Shown: in pieces, positions 44,550 through 53,899 of the stretch
How the letters are laid out: every line of letters begins with the position of its first letter
Position numbering within the stretch: position 1 is the first letter of the stretch
From: RGVD01 sp040403075
Lineage (GTDB): Bacteria > Bacteroidota > Bacteroidia > UKL13-3
NCBI GenBank assembly: GCA_040403075.1
Contig: JBBALJ010000007.1
Location: 1-64,000, forward strand
Length of the DNA: 64,000 nt
Direction: 5' to 3'
Made by a program: the position numbers and the translations under genes
The notes under the pieces: model-generated
Seen by the model: the letters and a program-made list of their open reading frames with translations, nothing else
What the model was told of the DNA's origin: nothing
Database searches by the model: none

Positions 44550-45083
44550 ATGAAAAAAATAGTAATAATCGTTTTTTTTATCAAAATCTCATTTTGTGCA
44601 GTGGCTCAAAACACTCCCTCTGATACAATAAAAAACTTCACCTTACCTGAATTTATTGTAAGAGCAAAGGCTGATCCTGAGTATGATAAGAAATACCAAC
44701 GTTTGGTTTATAACGTTAAAAAGGTTTTACCATATGCTAAACTTGCCTCATTTAGATTTCAAATGCTAGAGCAAAATTTGCAGTTATTGCCAAATGAAAA
44801 AGCAAGGAAAGAATACCTTAAGCGAAGTGAAAACTCTATAAAAGAACAATTTATGGACGACCTGATGAATCTAACTGTTTCTCAAGGAAAAATATTAATC
44901 CGATTAATATATAGAGAAACGGGTAGCAATGCTTACGATTTGCTTAAAACTTATCGAGGTCAATTAACAGCCATGTATTGGCAAACATTTGCTAAATTTA
45001 TTGGGGGTAATTTAAAAGACGAATATGACCCAGTAGAAGATTGGCAAATAGAGCAGATTATTAAACAAATGGGATTTGAATAA
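44550..45083 (+). CDS. DUF4294 secreted protein
   Basis: This 177-residue protein has a signal peptide (to about VAQ, residue 20) and a helical domain with YDKKYQRLVYNVKKVLPYAK and GKILIRLIYRETGSNAYDLL, which match DUF4294, a family confined to Bacteroidota. It starts 30 bases after lgt. Function is unknown; a link to lipoprotein maturation is only suggested by position. It is convergent with the M48 peptidase gene, with a 2-base gap and no terminator room. Confidence 0.88.
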   Translation: MKKIVIIVFFIKISFCAVAQNTPSDTIKNFTLPEFIVRAKADPEYDKKYQRLVYNVKKVLPYAKLASFRFQMLEQNLQLLPNEKARKEYLKRSENSIKEQFMDDLMNLTVSQGKILIRLIYRETGSNAYDLLKTYRGQLTAMYWQTFAKFIGGNLKDEYDPVEDWQIEQIIKQMGFE

Positions 45084-45085
45084 AA

Positions 45086-45871
45086 TCAATTTAATGACTT
45101 CTTTAGTTGTGTATACTCCTTGCTAAATATTTTGCCCGCTTTTCCTCCAAGTAATTTAAACTCATCGTCTATTTTTTGAATACGATTTTCTGGCTCGGGA
45201 TGCGTACTTAAAAATTCTACTATCTCTGGATTCTTATTCTCTTTATTTAATTTCTCAAAAAAACCTTTTACTCCTCTAGCATCATATTCGGTATGATACA
45301 AGTATTTAACCGATTGCATATCAGCTTCACTTTCATGACTTCTGCTGAATTTTAACCCTGCAAGGTTTGCCGCTATGTTTATCAACCCACCTCCGTCATA
45401 TCCAAAAACAAACTTAATTAGAAGAGAAATCCCATAACTTTGAATGAGCTGTCTTGTGCTATGTCTTAAATCAGCATGAGCAATCTCATGACCCATTACC
45501 CCGGCCAATTGATCTTCACTATCTAAATATTTTATTAGTCCTGTATAAACATAAATATATCCTCCTGGCACACAAAAGGCATTTAAAACCGATGTATCAT
45601 CTATAATTTTAAGCTCCCAAGTAAAATCTTCTTTATGCCTAACCAAACCCGAATTTAATATTTCAGCTTTAATATGATTAAGTCTTTCATAGGCATTAGG
45701 GTATTCATCTTCCTCTAAGATTCTGAATTGAGCAGAGTTACTATTAATTTGTTCCTTCACTTTTTCTCCAATCATTTTGTCAATATCGGTGCTGACGTAT
45801 GATACCATTCCCTCTTCACCACATGAAGAAAGAAATAATACCAAAATGATAATTAAATTTAAACACCTCAT
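45086..45871 (-). CDS. M48-family metallopeptidase, lipoprotein
   Basis: This 261-residue enzyme has a lipobox (FLSSC, Cys17) and the M48 zinc site HEIAH (His128, His132) with the third ligand probably Glu180 (SHESEAD). Like YfgC/BepA- or LoiP-type lipoproteins it should cut or quality-check envelope proteins on the periplasmic side. Its gene starts 6 bases after the PorE-like gene, as the last gene of a four-gene operon, so it might tend outer-membrane or T9SS proteins. Confidence 0.92.
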   Translation of the reverse strand: MRCLNLIIILVLFLSSCGEEGMVSYVSTDIDKMIGEKVKEQINSNSAQFRILEEDEYPNAYERLNHIKAEILNSGLVRHKEDFTWELKIIDDTSVLNAFCVPGGYIYVYTGLIKYLDSEDQLAGVMGHEIAHADLRHSTRQLIQSYGISLLIKFVFGYDGGGLINIAANLAGLKFSRSHESEADMQSVKYLYHTEYDARGVKGFFEKLNKENKNPEIVEFLSTHPEPENRIQKIDDEFKLLGGKAGKIFSKEYTQLKKSLN

Positions 45872-45877
45872 TTTCTT

Positions 45878-47776
45878 TTATAAAACAACCTTAAATTCAG
45901 TTCTTCTATTTAATTTTTTACCAGCCTCTGTTTTATTATCGGATATAGGCTGCGTATCTGCATATCCTTTAAATGAAAGCCTTGAAGGCAAAATACCTTT
46001 TTTAACCAAATAATCATATACTGCTTTGGCTCGATTATTAGACAATACCTCATTCTTTTTCTTATCTCCTACATTATCAGTGTGACCACCTACCTCAATT
46101 TTTATTCTCGGATTGATATTCATAAACTCAATAAGTTTTTCAATTTCTACTTTAGATTCATCCTTGAGAATAAATTTGTCGGTATCAAAAAAGATATTTT
46201 TCAAAACTACTTTCTCTCCTGTCGCAATTTGACGCAGGCCAATGTTTAATGTTAATGGATCAGAAGCATCTTGATTTTTCAAGCTAAAATTTTCGGAGTG
46301 AAATAGATAACCATTTGAACTTACATTCATGGCATAATCTCTATTGCCTTGCAAGCATACTAAAAACCCACCAGTTAACTTGTTTGAATATGCTTCAACA
46401 ACTTGCTTACCTGTTGATAGATCAATCAACTCAATTTTAGCAATCAATTTTTTTAATGTTCTGGCGTCAAATACAATGCCCTTTATATAACCTGTTTTTT
46501 TAGGACGCAAATTTTCAGAAACTTCAAAGCCATATATATCAAGACCACCAAATCCACCCTCTTTTTCGGCAACATAATAAGCATAATCTCCACCTGCAGA
46601 GAGCGTAATACAAGTTTCATCTTTATTGGTATTTATAGGATAACCCATATTGACAGCTTTTTGCCATTTTCCATCAATCGTTTTTCGTGAAATAAACAAA
46701 TCAATGCCACCCATTCCGGCATGACCATCACTATTAAAATACAAAGTCTGGTCATCTTTAGATATATAAGGTGATTGCTCATCTCCATCGGTATTAATAT
46801 CTGGACCTAAATTTAAGGGTGCAGACCATTTTCCATTACTGTAAGTAGTTTTCCATATATCTGTTTTACCAAAGCCTCCAGGGCGACCACTGCTAAAATA
46901 AATGGTTTTACCGTCATAAGATAAGCTTGGTTGAGCCTCCCATGTGCGACCATTAACTGGAGGACCGAGATTTATAGGATTTGACCATTGGGTTCCATCA
47001 AGTTTAGATAACAATATATCACAACTACCATTGTCTACCCTCCTATTACATGCTGTATAGAAAATATATTGACCGTCAGGAGACAATGAAACAGTACCTT
47101 CATTTTGTTCAGTATTAATAGGCTCTCCAAGGTTTCTAGCTATACCCCAACCCAATTCGTTTTTTTGACTTACAAAAAAATCTTCATTACTATTACCAAC
47201 TAATCTTGTAAATATTAGGGTTTGACCATCAGCGGTTACACCAGGCCAATATTCATTTTCAAAAGTATTTACACCAGGTCCTAGGTTAAAAGGCTTGAAG
47301 TCAACGGGGTGTTTGATGGCTTCTTTTCCAAAATCAGCAATTCTTCTAATTTTTTCGGCACTATTTTTCTTTCCAAAATAATCTTGAAAAGTGTTGAACT
47401 TATTTATATGCTCAAATGATAACTGATAGTTTGATAATTCTATTGCATCTTTAGCTATTCCATAATATGAAAGTGGAAATTCAGGATTTATTACAATTAC
47501 TTTCTCGTATAATTTTATCGACTCTTCATATTTTTCGTTTTTACCTTTAATATCAGCCAAAAGCATCAAAGCATCAATAAAATTAGCATCTTCTTTCAAT
47601 GATTTATTTAATAATTCAACTGCCGAATAATAATCCATAGCTGTATATTTTATTAAAGCTTCACCAAATAGCTTATCAGCTTTTTTACTTTTGGTTCCAG
47701 AAAAAGGGAGTTGACCAAAGGCAGATACAGATAAAAATAATAAGAATGTTATTAATTGATTTTTTTTGAAATACAT
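45878..47776 (-). CDS. PorE-like protein: TPR, PD40 propeller, CRD and OmpA domain
   Basis: The 632-residue product has a signal peptide, TPR helices (about 28-120), a beta-propeller made of PD40 units (about 175-415, with repeats such as SPDGQYIFYTACN, SYDGKTIYFSSGRPGG and SKDDQTLYFNSDGHAG), a carboxypeptidase-regulatory-like domain (about 428-500) and an OmpA domain (about 520-632, GGHTDNVGDKKKNEVLS). This order is that of T9SS component PorE, which binds peptidoglycan. Bacteroidota hold many relatives with the same parts, so orthology is not proven. Second-last gene in the operon with sixA, DUF423 and an M48 peptidase. Confidence 0.85.
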   Translation of the reverse strand: MYFKKNQLITFLLFLSVSAFGQLPFSGTKSKKADKLFGEALIKYTAMDYYSAVELLNKSLKEDANFIDALMLLADIKGKNEKYEESIKLYEKVIVINPEFPLSYYGIAKDAIELSNYQLSFEHINKFNTFQDYFGKKNSAEKIRRIADFGKEAIKHPVDFKPFNLGPGVNTFENEYWPGVTADGQTLIFTRLVGNSNEDFFVSQKNELGWGIARNLGEPINTEQNEGTVSLSPDGQYIFYTACNRRVDNGSCDILLSKLDGTQWSNPINLGPPVNGRTWEAQPSLSYDGKTIYFSSGRPGGFGKTDIWKTTYSNGKWSAPLNLGPDINTDGDEQSPYISKDDQTLYFNSDGHAGMGGIDLFISRKTIDGKWQKAVNMGYPINTNKDETCITLSAGGDYAYYVAEKEGGFGGLDIYGFEVSENLRPKKTGYIKGIVFDARTLKKLIAKIELIDLSTGKQVVEAYSNKLTGGFLVCLQGNRDYAMNVSSNGYLFHSENFSLKNQDASDPLTLNIGLRQIATGEKVVLKNIFFDTDKFILKDESKVEIEKLIEFMNINPRIKIEVGGHTDNVGDKKKNEVLSNNRAKAVYDYLVKKGILPSRLSFKGYADTQPISDNKTEAGKKLNRRTEFKVVL

Positions 47777-47796
47777 AAACGAAATAGTAACGAAAA

Positions 47797-48294
47797 TTAA
47801 ATAGATTTATCATTTGATGGAAAATCAACAAATGATAAATTTCCTGATAATTGCATAATCATTTTCCAAGTTTTCACATCAAACTGTATTTCTGCGCATC
47901 CTGAGGTTGGAAGATGTTCTATAAAATTGGGTGTAAGGTACCCAATCATGCCCGTTACGGTTGGATTATGACCCACCAAAACAACCTTATTGTATTTATC
48001 ATCCAATTCCCTTATAATGTGCAATAAATCTTCTACATTGGCATTATATATTTGAGAATTTAAATCAATTTTTTTCTCATCATAGCTGAAATGTTCAGCA
48101 ATAATTCTAGCTGTTTTATGGGTTCGTTTTGCTGAACTTGAAATAATAAAGTCAGGCTTGAAACCTTTTTTCAAAAGCCTTTTAGTCATTTCAAACGCTT
48201 CCGTTTTGCCTCTGTCGGTTAAACCTCTATCATAGTCTTGCACCAAATCATTCTTTTCAGCTTTGGCATGTCTAAATATAACAAGGGTCTTCAT
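47797..48294 (-). CDS. sixA: SixA-type phosphohistidine phosphatase
   Basis: This 165-residue histidine-phosphatase has the catalytic RHAKAE (His9) at 8-13, the SSAKRTHKTARI motif near 50 and GHNPTV near 105. SixA removes phosphate from phosphohistidine proteins, for example in phosphorelays or the PTS-Ntr chain. It overlaps the stop of the DUF423 gene by one base and is followed by the PorE-like gene 20 bases on. The target here is unknown. Confidence 0.92.
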   Translation of the reverse strand: MKTLVIFRHAKAEKNDLVQDYDRGLTDRGKTEAFEMTKRLLKKGFKPDFIISSSAKRTHKTARIIAEHFSYDEKKIDLNSQIYNANVEDLLHIIRELDDKYNKVVLVGHNPTVTGMIGYLTPNFIEHLPTSGCAEIQFDVKTWKMIMQLSGNLSFVDFPSNDKSI

Positions 48295-48788
48295 TAGTTT
48301 GTACTTTGGGGACTTTCAGATTTTGCACGACTACTTCGATGCCTTTTGTGCCTTCTTTTTGAAGAACTATCTGTTTGGTTTATAGCAGTATCATAAGTAT
48401 CAAAACCTTTAACCCCAAGCAATACCCAACCTAAAATAAAGCCTGCCCCACCAAGCGGGGTAATTGCTCCTAACCATTTATAATCATCACCAACTACTAT
48501 TGAAAAGAACACTAAAAGATATAAGGTTCCACAAAACACCAAGATACTAATGATAAACAATGGAAGTATGTACAATAAATATTTTTCATTCAATTTACGA
48601 TGATTCAAAGCAAGCATTGCAATGGCTAAACCATGAAAAAACTGATATCTAACTGCTGTTTCGAATACTTCTAAATAATACATTGATATAACCTCTTCGA
48701 ACAAATGCTTACCCATAGCACCAAAGGCTACACTTAATGCGCATATATAAAAGCCAATTTGCGCGTAATTTTTAGATTTTAATTCCAT
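48294..48788 (-). CDS. DUF423 membrane protein with basic tail
   Basis: The 164-residue product has four predicted membrane segments and the DUF423 pattern: ALSVAFGAMGKHLFEE, FETAVRYQFFHGLAIAMLAL and AITPLGGAGFILGWVLL. DUF423 proteins usually end at the last span. Here a further tail of about 30 residues, with RRHKRHRSSRAKSES, is strongly basic. It leads the operon with sixA. Function unknown. Confidence 0.9.
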   Translation of the reverse strand: MELKSKNYAQIGFYICALSVAFGAMGKHLFEEVISMYYLEVFETAVRYQFFHGLAIAMLALNHRKLNEKYLLYILPLFIISILVFCGTLYLLVFFSIVVGDDYKWLGAITPLGGAGFILGWVLLGVKGFDTYDTAINQTDSSSKRRHKRHRSSRAKSESPQSTN

Positions 48789-48912
48789 ATAAATATTTTT
48801 AATAAGTGTATAAAGAAGTTTAATTTGATGTCGAATTAAGGTTTACTTGTGAACAATTGCAAATAAATTATTTGAATAGTAAATATTATTTTTACAGTGT
48901 AAATTAATATAC

Positions 48913-51654
48913 ATGAATCAAAAGTTATTTATTGGCCTGATTTCAAGTTTTATAGTAGTTGTGCTCCTATTCTTATATTTCTTTTTTTTTAAAGTTAGTA
49001 ATAATAGTCCTCATGCCATTGACGTAGTTCCAAATACTGCAAGTATCATATTAGAAACAAAAAATTTCGAATCCACTATTCAGTCAATTAAATCAAAAAA
49101 ATTCTTTAGCCAAATTAATAAAGCGGCCAAGTTAAATGAACTAACAGAAAACATACTTAGCATTGATAGTATGCTAAATACTGACAAAAATTTTAATGAG
49201 TGGAAGCAAAGTAAAAGAACTACTTTATCCATACACACTGATAAAACTAATAACACTCATTTATTTATTGCTATTGAAATAGAGGAAAACCCTGATGTTT
49301 ATGAAACATTCAAATGGTTAACTGATAAATACCTCAATCGATTTAAAATCACTAAAAGGCTGTATAATAAAGAATTTATTTATGACTTTACAGACTTCAA
49401 AGGTTCAAATAATTTTAGTATTGCTATAAAAAATGGCATACTCATGTTTGCATTTGAAGGCTCTCTAGTTGAAGATGCACTAATTAAATGTAAGTATTAT
49501 AACAGTTATGCCAATGCTGGATTAAAGAGTTTAAATTTCGTAAAATCAATTACGAGTGACTTCAATATCTATATTAATTACAAAAATATTGAATCATTTT
49601 TTAATAGCTTCACAAATGAGTCAAACTCCCAAACATTTTCTTTTATGCCTTCAGTTGCAAATTGGTCTGGAGGGGATTTGCAATTGAAAGAAAACAGTGT
49701 GCTTATATCAGGTGCAAGTATAACTGACGATTCACTATTTCAATTCTTGGATATGTTTTCAGATCAAATTCCTAGTTCGCAATCAATAACAGATAAACTG
49801 CCTTTAAGTACAAATTTTTATCTATTGCAAAATGTTTCCAACATTGTCACCTATCAAAAAAATCTATTTGAATACCTTGAGTCAAATAATACTTTAAAAG
49901 CATATAAGATTTATAATGATAGCATTGAAGACAACTTGAATATGAAATTTAATGAATCTTTTGTACCGAGCCTTGGCAATAATTACTTAATTGCTAATAT
50001 TAATGCTAATGGTTTAAATACAGACAGTTCTTGGGTAGGCGTTTTTGCTCCTCATAATTTGAATGAATTTATCAATTCAGCTAAATTTATTGAAGCGAAA
50101 ATAAAAGCAAGTTCAAATGACACACTAGATTCGACTAGACAAAACTCAAGTAAGTTCAATTTCCTACCAATAGGAAATGCAATGAAATATTATTGTTCGG
50201 GATTTGAAAAACTTACTATCAATTATTATTGTATTAATGATGGGTTGGTATTGCTTGCATCTAACACACAAGTATTGCAACATACTCTTGATAAGATGAG
50301 TGAAAACAACACTTTACAATCACTTGACTCATACAAAGAAGCAAAGTCCACCTTATCTTCTCAAAACTCAGTTGAGTTAATGGTATTAAACAAAAATGCT
50401 ATTAATTTGGTTAATACCTTCGGTAATTCATCCATAATAAGTTCAGTAAGTATTAACAAAGGTTATTACAAAAAAGCAGAGATTTTTGCTGCTCAATTTG
50501 CATCACAAGGTGAAAAAACCTTTTCTACCCAGCTTTTATTACAGTTTAATAAATTTGAAACAAATGCAACTGAACTTATGTGGGAGGCTAATATTGATAC
50601 TTGTATAATTAGCAAACCTTATTTTGTAAGCAACTCAAACACCAATGAGCAAGTCATTTTGGTTCAAGATGCCAAATTCAACCTATATTGTTTTGATAAA
50701 GAAGGAAAACAATTATGGAAAGAAAAACTAAATTCAGCTATAATCAGTGAAGTTCACCAATTGGATATCTTCAAAAATGGTACTACAGAATATTTGTTTA
50801 ATACAAATAATCAATTGTTTTTGCTGGATGCAAATGGAAAAAATATTCAAAACTTTCCTGTTTGGATACCGGCAGCTACCAATTTCCCTATTAGTGTTTT
50901 CGACTTTTTATCAGACCATACATATCAAATATTTGTAGCTGGAAGATATTATAAAATTTGGCAATACGATTGCAAAGGGATGCTGCAAGCAGGCTTCAAT
51001 CCTAAAGAAATTTGGCCTAATGCAATTCAACCAATAAGGGGATTTTCATTAGCCAAAGAAAACCTCGTTTATAGCCTAAACGAAAAAGGAAAAATTGATT
51101 TTTATCTAACAAACGGTAAAAAATCAACCCATGTAAAGCTCGACAGTATCATATCATATAAATATATTAATCATAAACAAATAGATACTGGAACCGTTAG
51201 ATTTTATTGCCTTGATTCCACTAATAAACTAATTGTACAAGATGTGTTTTCTAATGGTAAAATTAAACCAATTTCTGAATACCTACTTAAATCTAATATT
51301 GGATTTGAATTACTAATTAATAATCAATTAAATGATGAAAATTATTTTATTAAAACAAATAACTCCTATGAGATTTATAACCACAAAATGGAATTAGAAT
51401 TTAGTTATAACTGGTCAGACAGCACAATAGATAATCGACCAGAATTAGTGAATTTAGATGGAAGGATATCCTTCGCTTATTTGTCTCAAATGAATTGTGA
51501 GTTGAATATTAGTGACAGCAAAGGTAAGCCCTATTCAATGTTTAAATTCAAAGGATGTAAACAATTTGGATTCGGTAATTTATATAGTGATGCTGATATG
51601 TATTTGGCATTAGGTAGTAAAGAAAATAAGCTTTTTGTGTATAGAGTCAAATAA
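48913..51654 (+). CDS. Large membrane-anchored protein (DUF3352/PQQ-like)
   Basis: This 913-residue protein has one N-terminal membrane segment (about 5-26) and a large outside part. Residues of about 33-540 resemble DUF3352-type domains with repeated strand-helix units (IDVVPNTASIILETKNFEST). The last third (about 570-913) looks like a PQQ-like propeller (LYCFDKEGKQLWKEKLNSA, LFLLDANGKNIQNFPVW). It ends 8 bases before a flippase-like gene. The context suggests a surface or periplasmic role, perhaps with that membrane protein. No enzyme motif recognised. Confidence 0.7.
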   Translation: MNQKLFIGLISSFIVVVLLFLYFFFFKVSNNSPHAIDVVPNTASIILETKNFESTIQSIKSKKFFSQINKAAKLNELTENILSIDSMLNTDKNFNEWKQSKRTTLSIHTDKTNNTHLFIAIEIEENPDVYETFKWLTDKYLNRFKITKRLYNKEFIYDFTDFKGSNNFSIAIKNGILMFAFEGSLVEDALIKCKYYNSYANAGLKSLNFVKSITSDFNIYINYKNIESFFNSFTNESNSQTFSFMPSVANWSGGDLQLKENSVLISGASITDDSLFQFLDMFSDQIPSSQSITDKLPLSTNFYLLQNVSNIVTYQKNLFEYLESNNTLKAYKIYNDSIEDNLNMKFNESFVPSLGNNYLIANINANGLNTDSSWVGVFAPHNLNEFINSAKFIEAKIKASSNDTLDSTRQNSSKFNFLPIGNAMKYYCSGFEKLTINYYCINDGLVLLASNTQVLQHTLDKMSENNTLQSLDSYKEAKSTLSSQNSVELMVLNKNAINLVNTFGNSSIISSVSINKGYYKKAEIFAAQFASQGEKTFSTQLLLQFNKFETNATELMWEANIDTCIISKPYFVSNSNTNEQVILVQDAKFNLYCFDKEGKQLWKEKLNSAIISEVHQLDIFKNGTTEYLFNTNNQLFLLDANGKNIQNFPVWIPAATNFPISVFDFLSDHTYQIFVAGRYYKIWQYDCKGMLQAGFNPKEIWPNAIQPIRGFSLAKENLVYSLNEKGKIDFYLTNGKKSTHVKLDSIISYKYINHKQIDTGTVRFYCLDSTNKLIVQDVFSNGKIKPISEYLLKSNIGFELLINNQLNDENYFIKTNNSYEIYNHKMELEFSYNWSDSTIDNRPELVNLDGRISFAYLSQMNCELNISDSKGKPYSMFKFKGCKQFGFGNLYSDADMYLALGSKENKLFVYRVK

Positions 51655-51662
51655 ATACGGTA

Positions 51663-52622
51663 TTGAAGAATAAGCTTTTTACATTTTTCAAATATCTACT
51701 ATTACTATCAATTGGGGCTTGGCTTCTTTATTTGAGTTTGCATAAATTGGATTTCAAAGAGGTTATGAAGACCATCTATCATGGAAACTTCATTTTAGTA
51801 ATACCTGTGCTTTTTATATCCATTATCGTTTATTTTTTTAGGGTATTAAGATGGGAACTACTTTTTCATCAAATCAATCAAGACATTCCAAAATCAAACC
51901 TAACCATAGCCTTATGTATTGGATATTTGGTGAATTTTGCCATACCAAGGTTTGGTGAAGTTACTCGTTGTGCGATATTAAAAAAGTTGAATGCAACGCC
52001 CATCAATCAAAGTTTGACTACTGTAATATTTGAGCGCACAATAGATGTTATTACCCTTTTGCTAATATCTATTTTGGCAATTATTTTAGAGTATGCCAAT
52101 CAATCTAACTTTCTAAAATCTTTTATCAGCTATGATTTGATTCCTACGAATCAAGTTATAGGTTTAGTAATTGCTTTTGTTACATTAATTTTTATCGGTG
52201 TATATTTGACATATAAGACAGAAAACAAGGTTAAAACTTGGTTACAAGGTTTTTGGATTTCCATAAAAATGCTTGCAAAAATCAAAAATATTTTTCTGTT
52301 CTCTATCTATACCATTTGTATTTGGATTTGCTATTTTCTAATGACCTTTCTATGGTTTTTCACATTCTCAGAATCATCAAATTTGAGCTTTTATATGGCT
52401 TTTCAGATTATGATTGTAGGTTCATTTGTTAGGTCTATACCCCTGCAAGCAGGGTCGGCTGGTGTCTATCATTATGGTGTCTCACAGGCATTTATTTTAC
52501 TAGGTGTTTCAAGCGTAACAGCAAATGCCTTAGCAATAATCATTCATGGTTTTCAAACTATTTTCACATTTATTATTGGCAGTTTAGCTTACATGGCTTT
52601 TGTATTCAAAAGCAAAACTTAA
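51663..52622 (+). CDS. Flippase-like membrane protein (LPG synthase TM family)
   Basis: The 319-residue product has about eight membrane segments and the family phrases FGEVTRCAILKKL near 97 and FERTIDVITLLLI near 120, plus PLQAGSAGVYHYG near 260. This is the AglD2/YbhN-type transmembrane domain found also at the N-terminus of MprF, where it helps flip lipids. The start codon is TTG at 51663. It comes 8 bases after the 913-residue protein and 21 bases before the secreted nuclease gene. Substrate unknown, perhaps a lipid-linked sugar. Confidence 0.88.
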   Translation: MKNKLFTFFKYLLLLSIGAWLLYLSLHKLDFKEVMKTIYHGNFILVIPVLFISIIVYFFRVLRWELLFHQINQDIPKSNLTIALCIGYLVNFAIPRFGEVTRCAILKKLNATPINQSLTTVIFERTIDVITLLLISILAIILEYANQSNFLKSFISYDLIPTNQVIGLVIAFVTLIFIGVYLTYKTENKVKTWLQGFWISIKMLAKIKNIFLFSIYTICIWICYFLMTFLWFFTFSESSNLSFYMAFQIMIVGSFVRSIPLQAGSAGVYHYGVSQAFILLGVSSVTANALAIIIHGFQTIFTFIIGSLAYMAFVFKSKT

Positions 52623-52643
52623 ATTTGTTTTTCAAACATCATT

Positions 52644-53819
52644 ATGAAAAAACTACTAATCATATTTCTTGCTTTATCATATTATGCGCCAGCACAAAAT
52701 TTTCCAAAATTCGGAGTTGATTCACTTTTAGAAATAGGTGCTTGGAATACTGAATGGTTTGGCGATACTATCAATGGTCCAAGCGATGAAACAACTCAAT
52801 TCAACAATATCTTTAAATTAATCAAAGCTGCAGATATTGATATTTGGAGTTTGGAGGAAGTTTCTAATCAACAAACATTTGAAAGCATGATAAGTCAATT
52901 AAGTTCATATAGTTCATCTATTTCTACTTTTAGCCAAACTCAAAAAATGGCCATTTTATGGAAAAACACCTTGTTTGATAAAATAAAAGAAGAACACATA
53001 CTTACATCATACTATTATGATTTTGCAGGAAGACCGCCACTTATGACAACATTAAGATATAAAAAAGGTGACCTTGATACGCTATACGTTATTTCGGTGC
53101 ATTTGAAAGCAAATACTGGTACAACAAGTCAAAAGCAAGATGCTTATCAAAGAAGAAAGAATGCTGCGAATTTCCTTCAATTATATATTGAATCAGTGCT
53201 CAAAGATAAAAAATATATTGTATTAGGAGATTGGAATGATAGGCTTGATTTTACAATATATGATGGGGCTTCAGCTTCACCATTCAAAGGCTTGATGGAT
53301 GCCAATTATTTTTTTCCTACTAAAGCTTTGGCTGATAAAGGAAGAAAAACATATTATAGTGGAAGCGTAATCGACCATATTATGGTGAGTGACAGTTTAA
53401 ATAAGTACTATATTGACGGAAGTATCAATGTATTTGATAATGCAAACTCATATCTATCTGGTTTTAGTAATTCCACTAGTGATCACTACCCTATATTTGC
53501 ATCCTATAGATTCTTCAACAAAAAAAAGATACAAATAGATACAACTAAGAGTTCAATAATTGAATTAAAACCAATTTCATTTGATGTTTATCCGAATCCG
53601 ACCTCAGATAAAATATGTTTAGTTAATCATTTAGATGTAGCCGTTCAGATACTTATTTATAATTTAGATGGGCAGAAAATAATTACAGACTTTATAAGAG
53701 AAAATGAGGTAAAATCAATAAATACAGCTGAGTTGAAAAATGGGCTTTTCTTAATAAAAATTTCCGATGCTAATTCTCAAGAAATCTTTGAAATGAAGAA
53801 ACTTGTTATTTCTAAATAG
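52644..53819 (+). CDS. Secreted endonuclease/exonuclease/phosphatase with T9SS domain
   Basis: This 391-residue protein has a signal peptide (to about APAQ, residue 18), an EEP-fold domain at about 25-290 (IGAWNTEWFG, DIWSLEEVSN with the metal-binding Glu, VISVHLKAN, LGDWNDRLD, and the last-motif SDHYPIF), and a T9SS type A domain at about 310-391 (FDVYPNPTSDK, then LVISK). EEP proteins are DNases or phosphatases. It should be an exported nuclease that gathers nucleotides or breaks down extracellular DNA. Third gene of the 48913 operon, and ends in a terminator. Confidence 0.93.
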   Translation: MKKLLIIFLALSYYAPAQNFPKFGVDSLLEIGAWNTEWFGDTINGPSDETTQFNNIFKLIKAADIDIWSLEEVSNQQTFESMISQLSSYSSSISTFSQTQKMAILWKNTLFDKIKEEHILTSYYYDFAGRPPLMTTLRYKKGDLDTLYVISVHLKANTGTTSQKQDAYQRRKNAANFLQLYIESVLKDKKYIVLGDWNDRLDFTIYDGASASPFKGLMDANYFFPTKALADKGRKTYYSGSVIDHIMVSDSLNKYYIDGSINVFDNANSYLSGFSNSTSDHYPIFASYRFFNKKKIQIDTTKSSIIELKPISFDVYPNPTSDKICLVNHLDVAVQILIYNLDGQKIITDFIRENEVKSINTAELKNGLFLIKISDANSQEIFEMKKLVISK

Positions 53820-53850
53820 CAATAATAATCTCGAAAGAATATTAACAAAA

Positions 53851-53875
53851 AAAGGCTGCCTTATAGGCAGCCTTT
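53851..53875. terminator. Bidirectional hairpin terminator
   Basis: AAAGGCTGCC (53851-53860) pairs with GGCAGCCTTT (53866-53875) around TTATA. A-rich on the left and T-rich on the right, it serves the nuclease operon and the convergent TPR-lipoprotein gene. Confidence 0.88.
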
Positions 53876-53899
53876 AAGTTAATTTCTAATTCCTTTTAA

